A DNA stretch of 64,000 bases from Thermoanaerobacterium sp. PSU-2 (lineage in GTDB: Bacteria > Bacillota > Thermoanaerobacteria > Thermoanaerobacterales > Thermoanaerobacteraceae): the NCBI RefSeq assembly GCF_002102475.1, contig NZ_MSQD01000009.1, positions 62,001 through 126,000 on the forward strand, written 5' to 3'. The notes below the pieces were generated by a model, which saw nothing but the letters and a program-made list of their open reading frames with translations, searched no databases and was not told the DNA's origin. The translations under genes and the position numbers were made by a program. Of the stretch, positions 50,350-59,620 are shown in pieces. Numbering within the stretch: the stretch's first letter is position 1; each line of letters opens with the position of its first letter.

Positions 50350-52422
50350 CTATTCATAAATTTTCCTTCCATATTCATCTTTTATTCCAGTCTTCCTGTA
50401 AAAATAAGTGTTTACAACATCTCTCCACTCTTTAGCATCAACTACCTGTATGTCAAACTTCTCTAACACAACTTCATATACCTCATCGTCTATTTTCCCT
50501 TTCAATTTTATCCAAGCATCCCTCATTTTTTCTGCTCGCTCTACACCTTCAAAATGTGTATCGTATATGTGTTGGATAACCGTCTTACCTGATTTTAGCT
50601 TGTGGCCATAAGGCACATGGTGGAAAAATAACAAAAGCTCATCAGGACATGTATCAATATTTTCGTACATCTTTGCAACAGGCTCTTTGTACTGGGCTGT
50701 GTAACCTGTACCTGTTGCTACAGTCCTATCGACGCCTATTCCCTTAAAATCTGCATAATGATACGTGCCCCAATGAGAATACTCATATCCGTCAACATTA
50801 GGGCCGTAATGATGGCCTGGGTTTACCATCCATCCTATCCCAAGAGGGCTTGTGTATTCCTCATATATCTCTCTCGATTCCAAAAGCATCGGTACGACTG
50901 TATTCAAAACATCTTCATCACATCCAAATGTAAGTCTCACCCATTCCTCAGCAATCTCTCTTGATGAAAGATCTGGATTCCACGCAAGCCTTCCAAAGCC
51001 ATAAAGATTTGATTGCGCAAGAGGATGTCCTGTCCAGCACTCACTATCTCCTACATTTGCCACCCCCACAATTCCACCGTGCTTTGAACCAAACAAGCTG
51101 CCGCTTACGACTTTCTTTACAAACGAGCCTTCTCCTTTCGCAAATGTATCAAAGTCTAAAGCTTCCTTCCAAAGTGGCACAAGGTAACATAAATGTTTCT
51201 GTTGTCCAGTGTACTCTTGAGTAATCTGAAACTCCATAAAAACATTTGTCTTCTCCATTGCACCAAATAATGGTGTAATCGGTTCTCTGATTTGAAAATC
51301 CATCGGTCCATTTTTAACTTGCAAAACCACGTTATCCATAAATTTCCCATCTAATGGCTTGAAATTGTCATAAGCAGCTTTTGCTCTGTCTGTAGAGCGG
51401 TCTCTCCAGTCCACCATGCAGTTGTATACAAAAGTCCTCCAAATGACAATGCCGCCATAGGGTTTTAGTGCTTCAGCCAACATATTTGCACCATCGGCGT
51501 GATTACGGCCGTATGTGAATGGTCCAGGTCTAAACTCTGAATCAGCCTTCACCAAAAATCCACCGAAGTCAGGAATATAACTGTATATTTTTGATGTCAC
51601 ATCTTTCCACCACTTCTTAACTCCATCGTCAAGCGGATCTGCGGTAGAAAGACCACCTATCTCGACTGGGGAAGCAAAATTTATGCTTAAGTACGTCTTT
51701 ATGCCGTAATCTCTAAATACATCTGCTATCTTCGCCACATCAGGCAAAAATTCATCTGTAATAAGCTTAGTCTCTTGTTGATGGACATTGACATTATTTA
51801 TTACGACTCCATTTACCGCAATAGACGCAAGTAGCCTTGCATAATCTTTTATCCTGGAAAGGTCTTGGACTATGCAATTATCTTTAAAGAAGATAGATTT
51901 TCCCGCATATCCTCTTTCAATATTGCCATCCATATTATCCCAATGATTTAATATCCTAAAATCATTTTGAGGATTGTCAATGCACGATGCATCTTCCAGA
52001 TTTTTACCGCTAAATATAGATCTTATGAGGTGAAAAACACCATATAAAACGCCTTTTTCGCTTCCACCGATTATAGACAGTACATTGTGATTATCCTTTT
52101 TTACAACATTTAATGCAAAGCCTTCACTTTTAAGTTCTCTTTCTAAATCCACTTTTAATCCTTCTGCCTTAAAATCATCCAGTGTGCCTATAAAAATGCA
52201 ATTTGACTTTGGTATATTTTCGATTATTTCTATGTCGACATCTTTAATATTCGATAAAGCTTTTTTTAGCTCATTAACCGCATTACTAATAATCCTATTA
52301 TTGCCTTTAACAACAATATATTTAAAATAATCCTCATATCCATCAGGCACTTTTTCATCGCAAAGTTCATACCTAAGCCAACAGTCATACATTCTGCCAA
52401 CAAATTTCTTATCGCTAATCAT
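50350..52422 (-). CDS. aguA: GH67 alpha-glucuronidase
   Basis: This 690-aa cytoplasmic enzyme splits 4-O-methyl-D-glucuronic acid from aldouronic acids, inverting mechanism. GH67 landmarks are the N-terminal domain ([12 protein letters not shown]), [20 protein letters not shown] with the candidate acid glutamate, and [17 protein letters not shown] plus [15 protein letters not shown] with the base carboxylates. ATG 52422 is preferred since GGAGAG is 9 bases upstream; the GTG at 52437 overlaps that site. It has its own promoter candidate besides the operon promoter. Confidence 0.96.
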   Translation of the reverse strand: MISDKKFVGRMYDCWLRYELCDEKVPDGYEDYFKYIVVKGNNRIISNAVNELKKALSNIKDVDIEIIENIPKSNCIFIGTLDDFKAEGLKVDLERELKSEGFALNVVKKDNHNVLSIIGGSEKGVLYGVFHLIRSIFSGKNLEDASCIDNPQNDFRILNHWDNMDGNIERGYAGKSIFFKDNCIVQDLSRIKDYARLLASIAVNGVVINNVNVHQQETKLITDEFLPDVAKIADVFRDYGIKTYLSINFASPVEIGGLSTADPLDDGVKKWWKDVTSKIYSYIPDFGGFLVKADSEFRPGPFTYGRNHADGANMLAEALKPYGGIVIWRTFVYNCMVDWRDRSTDRAKAAYDNFKPLDGKFMDNVVLQVKNGPMDFQIREPITPLFGAMEKTNVFMEFQITQEYTGQQKHLCYLVPLWKEALDFDTFAKGEGSFVKKVVSGSLFGSKHGGIVGVANVGDSECWTGHPLAQSNLYGFGRLAWNPDLSSREIAEEWVRLTFGCDEDVLNTVVPMLLESREIYEEYTSPLGIGWMVNPGHHYGPNVDGYEYSHWGTYHYADFKGIGVDRTVATGTGYTAQYKEPVAKMYENIDTCPDELLLFFHHVPYGHKLKSGKTVIQHIYDTHFEGVERAEKMRDAWIKLKGKIDDEVYEVVLEKFDIQVVDAKEWRDVVNTYFYRKTGIKDEYGRKIYE

Positions 52423-52453
52423 AATATCACTCTCCACAAGTCAATTATATAAT

Positions 52454-52483
52454 ATAATACCATTATTTTGAACATTTAATCAA
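52454..52483 (-). promoter_or_regulatory. Possible internal promoter of aguA
   Basis: TTGATT and TATTAT are 18 bases apart on the minus strand, about 30 bases before the start codon. Confidence 0.45.
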
Positions 52484-52500
52484 ATTTACCTTACTAACAT

Positions 52501-52536
52501 TTTTCCCTTTGAAGGCGTAAGCCATCAAAGGGAAAA
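52501..52536 (-). terminator. Hairpin after the second LplA-like gene
   Basis: The 12-bp arms TTTTCCCTTTGA / TCAAAGGGAAAA carry an inner GGC/GCC stem. There is no T-run on the minus strand, so stabilisation or partial termination is likely, as at 37780-37810. Confidence 0.65.
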
Positions 52537-52554
52537 TAGAATAAACATCATCCA

Positions 52555-54222
52555 TTATTTGTTTTTGCTGCTTTTGTATACATCGTTTGTAAGTTTAACT
52601 AATTGATCTACACCTTTAGCATTGACCTGTTGTACATAGCTATTCCAGTCTTTGTCGATAGATGCAACACCTGTTATGAATTTCAACATCATCTGTTCTA
52701 CATAGTCAGAAATTGGCTGGCTAAGCATATTAGCTTGCTCTCTCTGGCTTTCAGTAAACGGCACAGGCGGTGCAACTGGTAACAGTTTTCTTTGAGTATT
52801 CACTTGGTTTTCAAAATTTGCTACTTCTGGAGTCATCATTGATTCAGCAAGATCTTTTGGTCCACCATACAATAAGCAGAACACACCACCAGAAAAGCCG
52901 TAATCCTTCTGCAGATTCTTTGTACCACTTGGGTTCAGATTCATATAATTTACGTCAGGCATAAGCTGGAACTTGCCATTGACTTTCTGATACGTTACGC
53001 CTTCAACGCCCCACTTTGTAAGGGTCTCACCTGCTTCGCTGTACCACAACCAGTCTACGAACTTAAGAAGTTGTGGGAAGTTTGGATCGTCTTTAGCTTT
53101 TGCTGAAATCATTATACCGTTTTCAAGACGGTTGCCTGCAATAACTCCACCTTTTGGTCCTGCCAATGGCAAAATCTGTGTCACTTTAAAGTTACCTTTT
53201 CCTAATGTCTGATTCATCTGATTGATCATATTCTGGATTTCCTGCGTATTTGTCATGATGACAAATGACTTACCTGTTACAAACTTCTGTACTGCTTGAT
53301 CGTCTGTCTGTGTGAAGCTGGCTGGATCAAGAAGCCCTTCTTTTACAAGTCTATTGAAGTACGTCAATGTATCCTTGTATTCTTGTGAAGTTGGATAGAA
53401 TTCCCAATCATCCTTTGCGCTGTTGTACAAAACAGTTGAAGTCTGTGTCCAATCAAATAGTCCATCGCTACCTGCAATCGGCACACCAAATGTCGGCAGT
53501 GCTTCACCTATTAAAGCTTTACCTTGCCATCTATCTGACAATGGATATGTGTTCGGATATATCTCTTTTAATTTTTTCAATGCTGATTCCAATTCATCCC
53601 ATGTGTTTGGAATCGGTATATTGTTTTTCTCAAATATATCTTGTCTTATTGCCAACGAGTACTGCATTGTATAAGTTTGATGCAACATTGGCAAAACGTA
53701 GAACTTTCCGTCAGCTTGCTTTAATGAATTGATGTCATTTTGAAGTCCCCATTCTTTTACTTCTCTTGAGAAATTAGGCATTTGATTTATATAGTCGCTT
53801 ATAGGAAGTATAGCACCTGATGAAACAAATGGTATTTCTTGCCCGGGATATGTCTTTGGTATTATCTCTGGCGCCTGTCCTGAGCTAATAAGAAGGCTTC
53901 TCTTTTGAGCATAATCGCTCATTGGCACTATAGTAAGCTTTAGCGTGACATTAGTAGCATCTTTTATGGCTTTCCACAAAAGCCAGTCTGATTTATAAGG
54001 ATAATTTGGATGGTCGCTATACAGCATTGTAAATTCCAATGGCTTATCTGATTTAAAATGTAAGTTTTGTGGATCGCTATTATTTGTGGCAGTCTGAGTT
54101 TGTTTGCTTGTATTGTTGCTGCTGGATGAAGAATTTTTATTTCCGCAGCCTGATAGCAAAACACCTACAGCCAAAACTACAACTAGCAAAAACGACAACA
54201 ATCTTTTTGCATTTTTACTCAT
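52555..54222 (-). CDS. Oligosaccharide-binding lipoprotein, LplA type (second system)
   Basis: The 555-aa lipoprotein has lipobox LLSGC, a Ser/Asn/Thr linker and the large LplA-like domain (LEFTMLYSDHPNYPYKSDWLLW). AGGAGG precedes ATG 54222. In this operon it follows its two permeases and precedes aguA, so an aldouronate (methylglucuronyl-xylotriose type) ligand is likely. It is clearly diverged from the LplA-like protein at 37836-39518. Confidence 0.9.
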   Translation of the reverse strand: MSKNAKRLLSFLLVVVLAVGVLLSGCGNKNSSSSSNNTSKQTQTATNNSDPQNLHFKSDKPLEFTMLYSDHPNYPYKSDWLLWKAIKDATNVTLKLTIVPMSDYAQKRSLLISSGQAPEIIPKTYPGQEIPFVSSGAILPISDYINQMPNFSREVKEWGLQNDINSLKQADGKFYVLPMLHQTYTMQYSLAIRQDIFEKNNIPIPNTWDELESALKKLKEIYPNTYPLSDRWQGKALIGEALPTFGVPIAGSDGLFDWTQTSTVLYNSAKDDWEFYPTSQEYKDTLTYFNRLVKEGLLDPASFTQTDDQAVQKFVTGKSFVIMTNTQEIQNMINQMNQTLGKGNFKVTQILPLAGPKGGVIAGNRLENGIMISAKAKDDPNFPQLLKFVDWLWYSEAGETLTKWGVEGVTYQKVNGKFQLMPDVNYMNLNPSGTKNLQKDYGFSGGVFCLLYGGPKDLAESMMTPEVANFENQVNTQRKLLPVAPPVPFTESQREQANMLSQPISDYVEQMMLKFITGVASIDKDWNSYVQQVNAKGVDQLVKLTNDVYKSSKNK

Positions 54223-54356
54223 ATAAAATATCCTCCTCTTAATTAATTAAAATCAGAAACTTATGAGTATAAAGATTTGTTTTTTATGTTACCACCACCC
54301 CCTTAAAAATCATCTCAGATAGTCCCTCCTTTTTATTGAATTTAATATGATGCCTT

Positions 54357-55229
54357 TTAGCCTTTTAATGAGCCAATCATTACGCCTTGAACAAAGTACT
54401 TTTGTATAAATGGATATACCATCATTATTGGTATTGAAGTCAATATGACGCTGGCTGATTTTAAAGTCGCAGATATTTGAGCCAATTCGCTTTGGTCAGA
54501 TGTGCTGCTAACTGCCGTCTGCTGTGCACCTGCTAAAATATTTCTCAAGTACAATGCGACAGGAAATTTTGAGCTATCATCAAGGTATATAAATGGTCCA
54601 AACCAGTTGTTCCAAACACCTACTGCGTAGAAAAGCGCCATAACGTACATTATAGGTTTTGAAAGCGGAAGTATTATTTTAAGAAGAATGCCGTATGTGC
54701 TCATTCCATCAACTTCTGCAGCTTCCTCTAACTCCGCTGGTATTCCTTCGAAGAACGTCTTCATAACCATTACGTTAAACGTGCTGACCGCTCCTGGTAG
54801 CACGACACCCCATATAGTGTTTCTCATGCCTAAAGCGTTTACTAAAAGGTAAGTCGGTATAAGTCCACCGCTGAAAAACATAGTAAATACCACAAAGCCT
54901 AAAATAATTCCTCTACCTTTTAATCGCTTTTTAGACAACGGATACGCTAAAAGCGTCGACAAAAATAATGAAACAAGCGTACCTACAACAGTGTAAATAA
55001 TCGTATTTTTATAGCTGGTCCAGAATTCTTTTTCCGCCAAAAGAACTTGATACGTCTTTAATGTAAAACCTTTTGGATATAAAGACACCAAACCTGCATA
55101 AACGTATTTTTCGCCGCTTAAAGACACACTTAATAGATACCAGAAAGGATACAATGTCACCAATATTACTAAAATCATTATTATCGTATTTACTACTTTA
55201 AATATTTTATATTGCTTTGACTCTTTCAT
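54357..55229 (-). CDS. ABC transporter permease, LplC type (second system)
   Basis: This 290-aa permease has six helices and the EAA loop ELEEAAEVDGMSTYGILLKIILP; it ends MIGSLKG. It lies 15 bases after the LplB-type gene. Together with that gene and the lipoprotein it forms the aldouronate importer; the ATPase must come from elsewhere. Confidence 0.92.
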   Translation of the reverse strand: MKESKQYKIFKVVNTIIMILVILVTLYPFWYLLSVSLSGEKYVYAGLVSLYPKGFTLKTYQVLLAEKEFWTSYKNTIIYTVVGTLVSLFLSTLLAYPLSKKRLKGRGIILGFVVFTMFFSGGLIPTYLLVNALGMRNTIWGVVLPGAVSTFNVMVMKTFFEGIPAELEEAAEVDGMSTYGILLKIILPLSKPIMYVMALFYAVGVWNNWFGPFIYLDDSSKFPVALYLRNILAGAQQTAVSSTSDQSELAQISATLKSASVILTSIPIMMVYPFIQKYFVQGVMIGSLKG

Positions 55230-55244
55230 CTATCATCACTTCCC

Positions 55245-56213
55245 TTACCATAGACTGGATTCTGTGAATTTTCTTGACAAGTAGTTTGCAGTGTAAACTA
55301 ATGTAAGACCTATAACTGCTTCAAACATGCCTATTGCTGCGGCATAGCTAAAGTTATTTGATACAAGTCCCATTCTGTATAGATACGTAGATATGACATC
55401 CGCCGTAGAATACGTCAGAGGATTATACAGAAGCAGTATCTTTTCAAATCCTACTGACAAAAGTCCGCCAATGTTTAGTATCAAAAGTATCATTATCGTA
55501 GGCAATATACCTGGAATAGTCACATATATTGTCTGCTGCCATCTGCTGGCACCATCTATTATAGCCGCCTCGTACAATTCCGGGTTAATATTTGTCAGCG
55601 CTGCAAGGTACAGTATAGCGCCCCAGCCCATGCCTTGCCAAATGCCTGAGACGATGTATATAGTCCTAAACCATTGCGGTTCTGCCAAAAAGTTGATAGT
55701 ATGCCCAATGTAATGTTTTACAATCATATTGATAACGCCTGATGATGGATCAAGTATCTGCATTATCATGTCTGCCACAACAACCGTCGATATGAAGTAT
55801 GGCAAATATGATACTGTTTGTGTAAATCTCTTAAACCAATTGCTTTTGATCTCATTCAAAAGCAAAGCAAAGATTATCGGAAATGGAAAGCTTATTACCA
55901 AATACTCCACACTCAAAATTATCGTATTTCTAAAAACCTGCCAAAACGATGGATCATGTATAAACATGTCAAAATACCTAAGTCCGACCCATTCTGTACC
56001 GTAAACAGGTCCACCCGGAACAAATCTCCTAAAAGCGATAATATTGCCGTACATAGGCACATATCTAAATATGATGTAATATGCTATGGGTAGTATAAGT
56101 AGGCTATATAATTGCCAGTCTTTTTTAATAGCTTTTAACGTCTTCTTAAAATCCCTATTTTTTCCTTGTTTAGCCTCCTTACCCCCACCTTTATTAACCA
56201 ATGCAGAATCCAT
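55245..56213 (-). CDS. ABC transporter permease, LplB type (second system)
   Basis: This 322-aa permease has a basic cytosolic N-terminus and six helices; the EAA loop is ELYEAAIIDGASRWQQTIYVTIP. ATG 56213 has AAAGGAG upstream, while the frame extends 21 codons further without a site. The gene follows uxuA by about 80 bases in the glucuronoxylan operon. Confidence 0.92.
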   Translation of the reverse strand: MDSALVNKGGGKEAKQGKNRDFKKTLKAIKKDWQLYSLLILPIAYYIIFRYVPMYGNIIAFRRFVPGGPVYGTEWVGLRYFDMFIHDPSFWQVFRNTIILSVEYLVISFPFPIIFALLLNEIKSNWFKRFTQTVSYLPYFISTVVVADMIMQILDPSSGVINMIVKHYIGHTINFLAEPQWFRTIYIVSGIWQGMGWGAILYLAALTNINPELYEAAIIDGASRWQQTIYVTIPGILPTIMILLILNIGGLLSVGFEKILLLYNPLTYSTADVISTYLYRMGLVSNNFSYAAAIGMFEAVIGLTLVYTANYLSRKFTESSLW

Positions 56214-56294
56214 ATGCTTTTTCTCCTTTCCCAGTAAAACAGAAATTACTTTGAATTTGGTCTTTAATACTGTCAACTATTTTCTTATAATAGT

Positions 56295-57368
56295 TCATTT
56301 AGACATCTTAGTTATAGCCTCCCAAAGCCCATTCAAATACGTCACACCTAAAGCTCTGTCGTAAAGTCCATATCCCGGTCTTGCCTTTTCATTCCATATC
56401 ATCCTGCCGTGGTCCGGTCTTACATATCCTTCAAAACCTATATCATAATAAGCTTTCATGATTTCAAACATATCAAACGATCCTTCACTTGATAAATGTG
56501 CTGATTCGTAAAATTTCCTCTCGCCTATAAACCTTATATTCCTTACATGGCCAAAATGAATCCTTCCCATCTTGCCAAAATGCCTTATAAGCTCTGGTAT
56601 ATTGTTTTCAGGATTTGAACCTAACGAGCCACTGCAAAGCGTCAATCCATTGTAAGGACTGTCTACAAGGTTTACAATCCTTTCAAGATTTTCTTTACAA
56701 GTGACTATCCTTGGCAGTCCAAATAATGACCATGGCGGATCATCTGGATGTATAGCCATCTTTACATCGTATTTTTCACATGTTGGTATTACATTCTCCA
56801 AGAAGTACTTAAGATTTTCAAATAACTTTTCTTCATCAACATCTTTGTACATGTCAAACAGCATCTTCAATTCTTTTAAGCGGTCAAGTTCCCAACCTGG
56901 AAGTATAAAGCCATTTGAGCCATTGTCCATGTCTTCAATGAGATTCAGCGGATCTTTTCCTTTTAACATATCTTCATCGTATGACATTACATATGATCCA
57001 TCAGGTAATTTTTCATTCAGATTCGTGCGTATCCAGTCGAAAACAGGCATGAAGTTGTAGCATACGACTTTTATCCCTAACTTGCCAAGATTTTTTATTG
57101 TTTTCTTGTAATTTTCAATGTATCTATCTCTTGTCGGAAGCCCTAACTTGATGTCTTCATGAACATTTACACTTTCTATCACCTCCAGTTTAAGGCCGTA
57201 GGACTCAACTTTTGTCTTTAATTCACTTATTTTTTCAATCGGCCAAGTTTCTCCTACGGGTACATCGTATAAAGCCCCTACAATCCCATAGACACCTGGT
57301 ATTTGGCGAATCTGCTGAAGTGTCACACTGTCATCTTTTTCGCCAAACCATCTAAAAGTCATCTTCAT
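56295..57368 (-). CDS. uxuA: Mannonate dehydratase
   Basis: It converts D-mannonate to 2-keto-3-deoxygluconate in glucuronate catabolism, a Mn2+/Fe2+ enzyme with a TIM-barrel fold. The N-terminus MTFRWFGEKDDSVTLQQIRQIPGV, CYNFMPVFDW, MAIHPDDPPW, LCSGSLG, HFGHVRN and the C-terminal RPDHGRM are all typical. Length 357 aa is normal. No uronate isomerase or fructuronate reductase lies in the window, so its substrate must be made by genes elsewhere or by an alternative route. Confidence 0.96.
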   Translation of the reverse strand: MKMTFRWFGEKDDSVTLQQIRQIPGVYGIVGALYDVPVGETWPIEKISELKTKVESYGLKLEVIESVNVHEDIKLGLPTRDRYIENYKKTIKNLGKLGIKVVCYNFMPVFDWIRTNLNEKLPDGSYVMSYDEDMLKGKDPLNLIEDMDNGSNGFILPGWELDRLKELKMLFDMYKDVDEEKLFENLKYFLENVIPTCEKYDVKMAIHPDDPPWSLFGLPRIVTCKENLERIVNLVDSPYNGLTLCSGSLGSNPENNIPELIRHFGKMGRIHFGHVRNIRFIGERKFYESAHLSSEGSFDMFEIMKAYYDIGFEGYVRPDHGRMIWNEKARPGYGLYDRALGVTYLNGLWEAITKMSK

Positions 57369-57409
57369 ATATCTTACTCCCTTATTGTAGATTTTTATTG
57401 CAATGTAAT

Positions 57410-58096
57410 TTATTGCTTAAAATACTCTGGATATTTTTCTTTCAAAAGCACTACATCTCTGTCTATCATCGTCAAGTGTTCACTTATTATCTTTAATCCT
57501 TTTTCTTCATCTTTCTCCTTTATGGCACTTACAATATTTTTGTGATCGCTTATGATAGCATCCCAATCAGTATCAGACGACAATCTCAATGTCCTTATCC
57601 TGTCATAATCGCCGCTTATAAACCTTATGGCTGACCAAATCCTATCCATTTTGCATCCTCTGTATATAAGCTCGTGCATCTCGTTGTCTAAGTCAAAAAT
57701 GGTAATATAATTTTCTTTCATGACACAAAATTCTTGTTGGTTTATATTCGCTTCAAGCTGAAACAAGATGTCATCTGGAAATTCTCTACAAGCCTGTCTC
57801 ACGATTTCTTTTTCAAGATTTACCCTCATGAATTTTGCTTCTTGAGCACGTTTTATATCTATCAAAGAAACAAACGTGCCTTTTTGTGGGTAAATTTCAA
57901 TCAGTTCTTCATTTGCCAGCCTCGTAAATGCTTCTCTAATAGGCGTCCTGCTGGTTTCAAATGCATTAGCTATATCATTCTCTGATATAACCTCTCCAGG
58001 CTTTAGATTGATGTCGATTATGTTCTTTCTAATCATTCTGTAAATGTAATCTTTTTTTGACTCATACGTATTGTTTTCCAAAAGCTCTAATCCCAT
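57410..58096 (-). CDS. GntR-family regulator, FadR/FCD subgroup (UxuR-like)
   Basis: This 228-aa protein has an N-terminal winged helix (LKPGEVISENDIANAFETSRTPIREAFTRLANEELIEIYPQKGTFVS) and a C-terminal all-helical FCD ligand domain with metal-ligand histidines (for example NEMHELIYRG, SDHKNIVSAI, SEHLTMI). It is the first gene of the glucuronoxylan operon, 41 bases before uxuA, and two copies of a 24-bp repeat lie upstream. It probably represses the operon and responds to a uronate such as fructuronate or mannonate. Confidence 0.92.
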   Translation of the reverse strand: MGLELLENNTYESKKDYIYRMIRKNIIDINLKPGEVISENDIANAFETSRTPIREAFTRLANEELIEIYPQKGTFVSLIDIKRAQEAKFMRVNLEKEIVRQACREFPDDILFQLEANINQQEFCVMKENYITIFDLDNEMHELIYRGCKMDRIWSAIRFISGDYDRIRTLRLSSDTDWDAIISDHKNIVSAIKEKDEEKGLKIISEHLTMIDRDVVLLKEKYPEYFKQ

Positions 58097-58128
58097 CGCT
58101 TCACATCCCCTATTTTAATACTTGTATT

Positions 58129-58152
58129 CTTGTATACTAGCATATTAATATT
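58129..58152 (-). promoter_or_regulatory. GntR-type operator candidate, leader copy
   Basis: It begins CTTGTATACTAG and continues CATATTAATAT; only one base of the first 23 differs from 58282-58304. It lies about 35 bases before the regulator start codon. Confidence 0.55.
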
Positions 58153-58281
58153 CATATTCTTATATATTCGACATCATTTTTAAAATTCCTTCTTTTTTTA
58201 TTTAATTTTTCTTCTGTTTAAAAAATTCATAGGGGACATAAAGCGTAATGAGTCAAGTAAAAATCACTTTAAATTTTTGAA

Positions 58282-58305
58282 CTTGTATACTAGTATATTA
58301 ATATA
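58282..58305 (-). promoter_or_regulatory. GntR-type operator candidate, promoter copy
   Basis: It begins CTTGTATACTAG and continues TATATTAATAT, just downstream of the predicted transcription start, a position suited to repression. The TTGTATAC core resembles FadR-subgroup operators. Confidence 0.55.
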
Positions 58306-58314
58306 TTGCTTTTA

Positions 58315-58342
58315 TATATAATATATTCTACGCAAATTTCAA
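58315..58342 (-). promoter_or_regulatory. Promoter of the glucuronoxylan operon
   Basis: TTGAAA and TATATA are 16 bases apart on the minus strand, giving a leader of about 210 bases before the gntR-like gene. Confidence 0.5.
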
Positions 58343-58406
58343 AAATCCTTCTTGTTTTAAAAAAATTTTTTCTGGAAAAATAAAACAAAATTAAGGTTAA
58401 AAAAAT

Positions 58407-58436
58407 AAGGCACAAGAGAGTTTTCACTTGTGTCTT
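58407..58436 (-). terminator. Terminator after the Uma2-family gene
   Basis: AAGGCACAAG pairs with CTTGTGTCTT (one wobble) around a 10-base loop, followed on the minus strand by TTATTTTTTT. Confidence 0.85.
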
Positions 58437-58446
58437 GATGGTTAAA

Positions 58447-59019
58447 CTAAAATGTAAAAACAGATTTTAGATCAATGATGAGATCTTCAAAAATTGAAAC
58501 TTTAATTTTATCTTCATCAGAATATATCCCAGGCCTTCCATACCTTTTATCGTCATCTAACGTAAAAACAGTTACAATCTTGTTATCCGGTTCTACTATC
58601 CAGTACTCTTTTACTCCTGCCATCTCATATAGATTAAATTTTTTAATTTTATCATTTCTGGCTGTAGAAGGTGAAACAATCTCTACAACTAAGTCCGGTG
58701 CGCCTTTGTACCCTTCATCATCTAATTTCGACTTATCACACACTACTACAATATCAGGTTCTACAACCGTTTCTATGTCATCATCATTTTCGTTTGCTTT
58801 AGGAAGTCTCACTCCAAACGGAGCACTATAGACTTTACATGATTTATCTTTCAGATACACAGAAAAAATAGTTAATATCTCTCTTAAGATCTCTTGATGT
58901 ATTCTTGAAGGCGGAGCCATGGGAAATGGATTCCCATTTATTAACTCCCAGCGTCTATCATCTTTCCATTTTTTATAATCGCGATACGTATACGTCTTAT
59001 TTTCATCAGGTAAAGCCAT
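58447..59019 (-). CDS. Uma2-family (DUF820) putative endonuclease
   Basis: This 190-aa protein belongs to the PD-(D/E)XK-fold Uma2 family. Fold motifs are WELINGNPFPMAPPSRIHQ, VEPDIVVV, the core APDLVVEIVSPST and KKFNLYEMAGVKEYWIVEP. The D-x(n)-E-x-K-like core is present as PDLVVEIVSP with a following lysine. Function in vivo is unsettled for this family, and no partner gene is adjacent. GGAGGG precedes ATG 59019. Confidence 0.9.
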   Translation of the reverse strand: MALPDENKTYTYRDYKKWKDDRRWELINGNPFPMAPPSRIHQEILREILTIFSVYLKDKSCKVYSAPFGVRLPKANENDDDIETVVEPDIVVVCDKSKLDDEGYKGAPDLVVEIVSPSTARNDKIKKFNLYEMAGVKEYWIVEPDNKIVTVFTLDDDKRYGRPGIYSDEDKIKVSIFEDLIIDLKSVFTF

Positions 59020-59154
59020 AATTTTTTCCCTCCATCCTTTATAAAACTTAGAAGCATCATATTTTATTTCATAGTTTTAAGTTGTTACAAATTGGTACAT
59101 TTGCATCAGCTTTTTATTACATTATTGCTTATTATATTCAAGTAAATACATAAG

Positions 59155-59201
59155 GAAAAAAGGCTGTGACATTTTACATAATGTAAAAAAGACAGCCTCC
59201 A
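59155..59201 (-). terminator. Terminator after the ferritin-like gene
   Basis: Outer arms AGGCTGT/ACAGCC and inner TTTTACAT/ATGTAAAA form a long hairpin followed by a T-run on the minus strand. Confidence 0.82.
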
Positions 59202-59228
59202 TTGAAATATCAATATATGTATAAAAGT

Positions 59229-59531
59229 TTATTTATTTTTTTCAATCATCTCTTCTACTTCTTTTGCTCCTTCTTCATACAGTTTTTCTTCATCTGGAGA
59301 TAATTCCTTCAAAAGTCTCAAAAATTCTCCGGCATGCACTCTTTCTTCGTCTGCAATATCTACTAAAACGTCTTTTGCTAATTTGTTATCTGTTGACTCT
59401 GCCAATTGCATGTATAACTGAATCGCCTCATACTCTGCTGCCACCATAAAACGTATAGCTCTTATAAGCTCCTCATGTGTAATTTTGTTTTTATTTGCAA
59501 GTCCAGCAAATGGAGTACCAAAATCAGGCAT
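59229..59531 (-). CDS. Ferritin-like diiron protein of the encapsulin-cargo (EncFtn) type, stand-alone
   Basis: This 100-aa, two-helix protein carries metal ligands E33 (MVAAEYEAI) and E63/H66 (DEERVHAGEF, ExxH), as in half-ferritins that dimerise to complete the diiron site. Its sequence resembles the encapsulated ferritin group, including the domain fused to archaeal encapsulin. No encapsulin shell gene is next to it and the C-terminus (EEMIEKNK) lacks a recognisable cargo-loading peptide. A role in iron oxidation/storage or peroxide defence in an anaerobe is plausible. AAGGGGG precedes ATG 59531. Confidence 0.82.
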   Translation of the reverse strand: MPDFGTPFAGLANKNKITHEELIRAIRFMVAAEYEAIQLYMQLAESTDNKLAKDVLVDIADEERVHAGEFLRLLKELSPDEEKLYEEGAKEVEEMIEKNK

Positions 59532-59620
59532 ACTATAGCCCCCTTTTTATTATTATTTGTTATTATTTGATTGTAAGTTCATTATATCACAAAATTAGGA
59601 ATTTACCGAATTACCATATT

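Larger units (their letters stand above)
58097..58446. other. 350-base intergenic region before the glucuronoxylan operon
   Basis: No gene fits. It holds the two GntR-type repeats (58129-58152, 58282-58305), a minus-strand promoter candidate (58315-58342) and the Uma2 gene terminator (58407-58436). The rest is AT-rich without further structure I could support. Confidence 0.6.
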
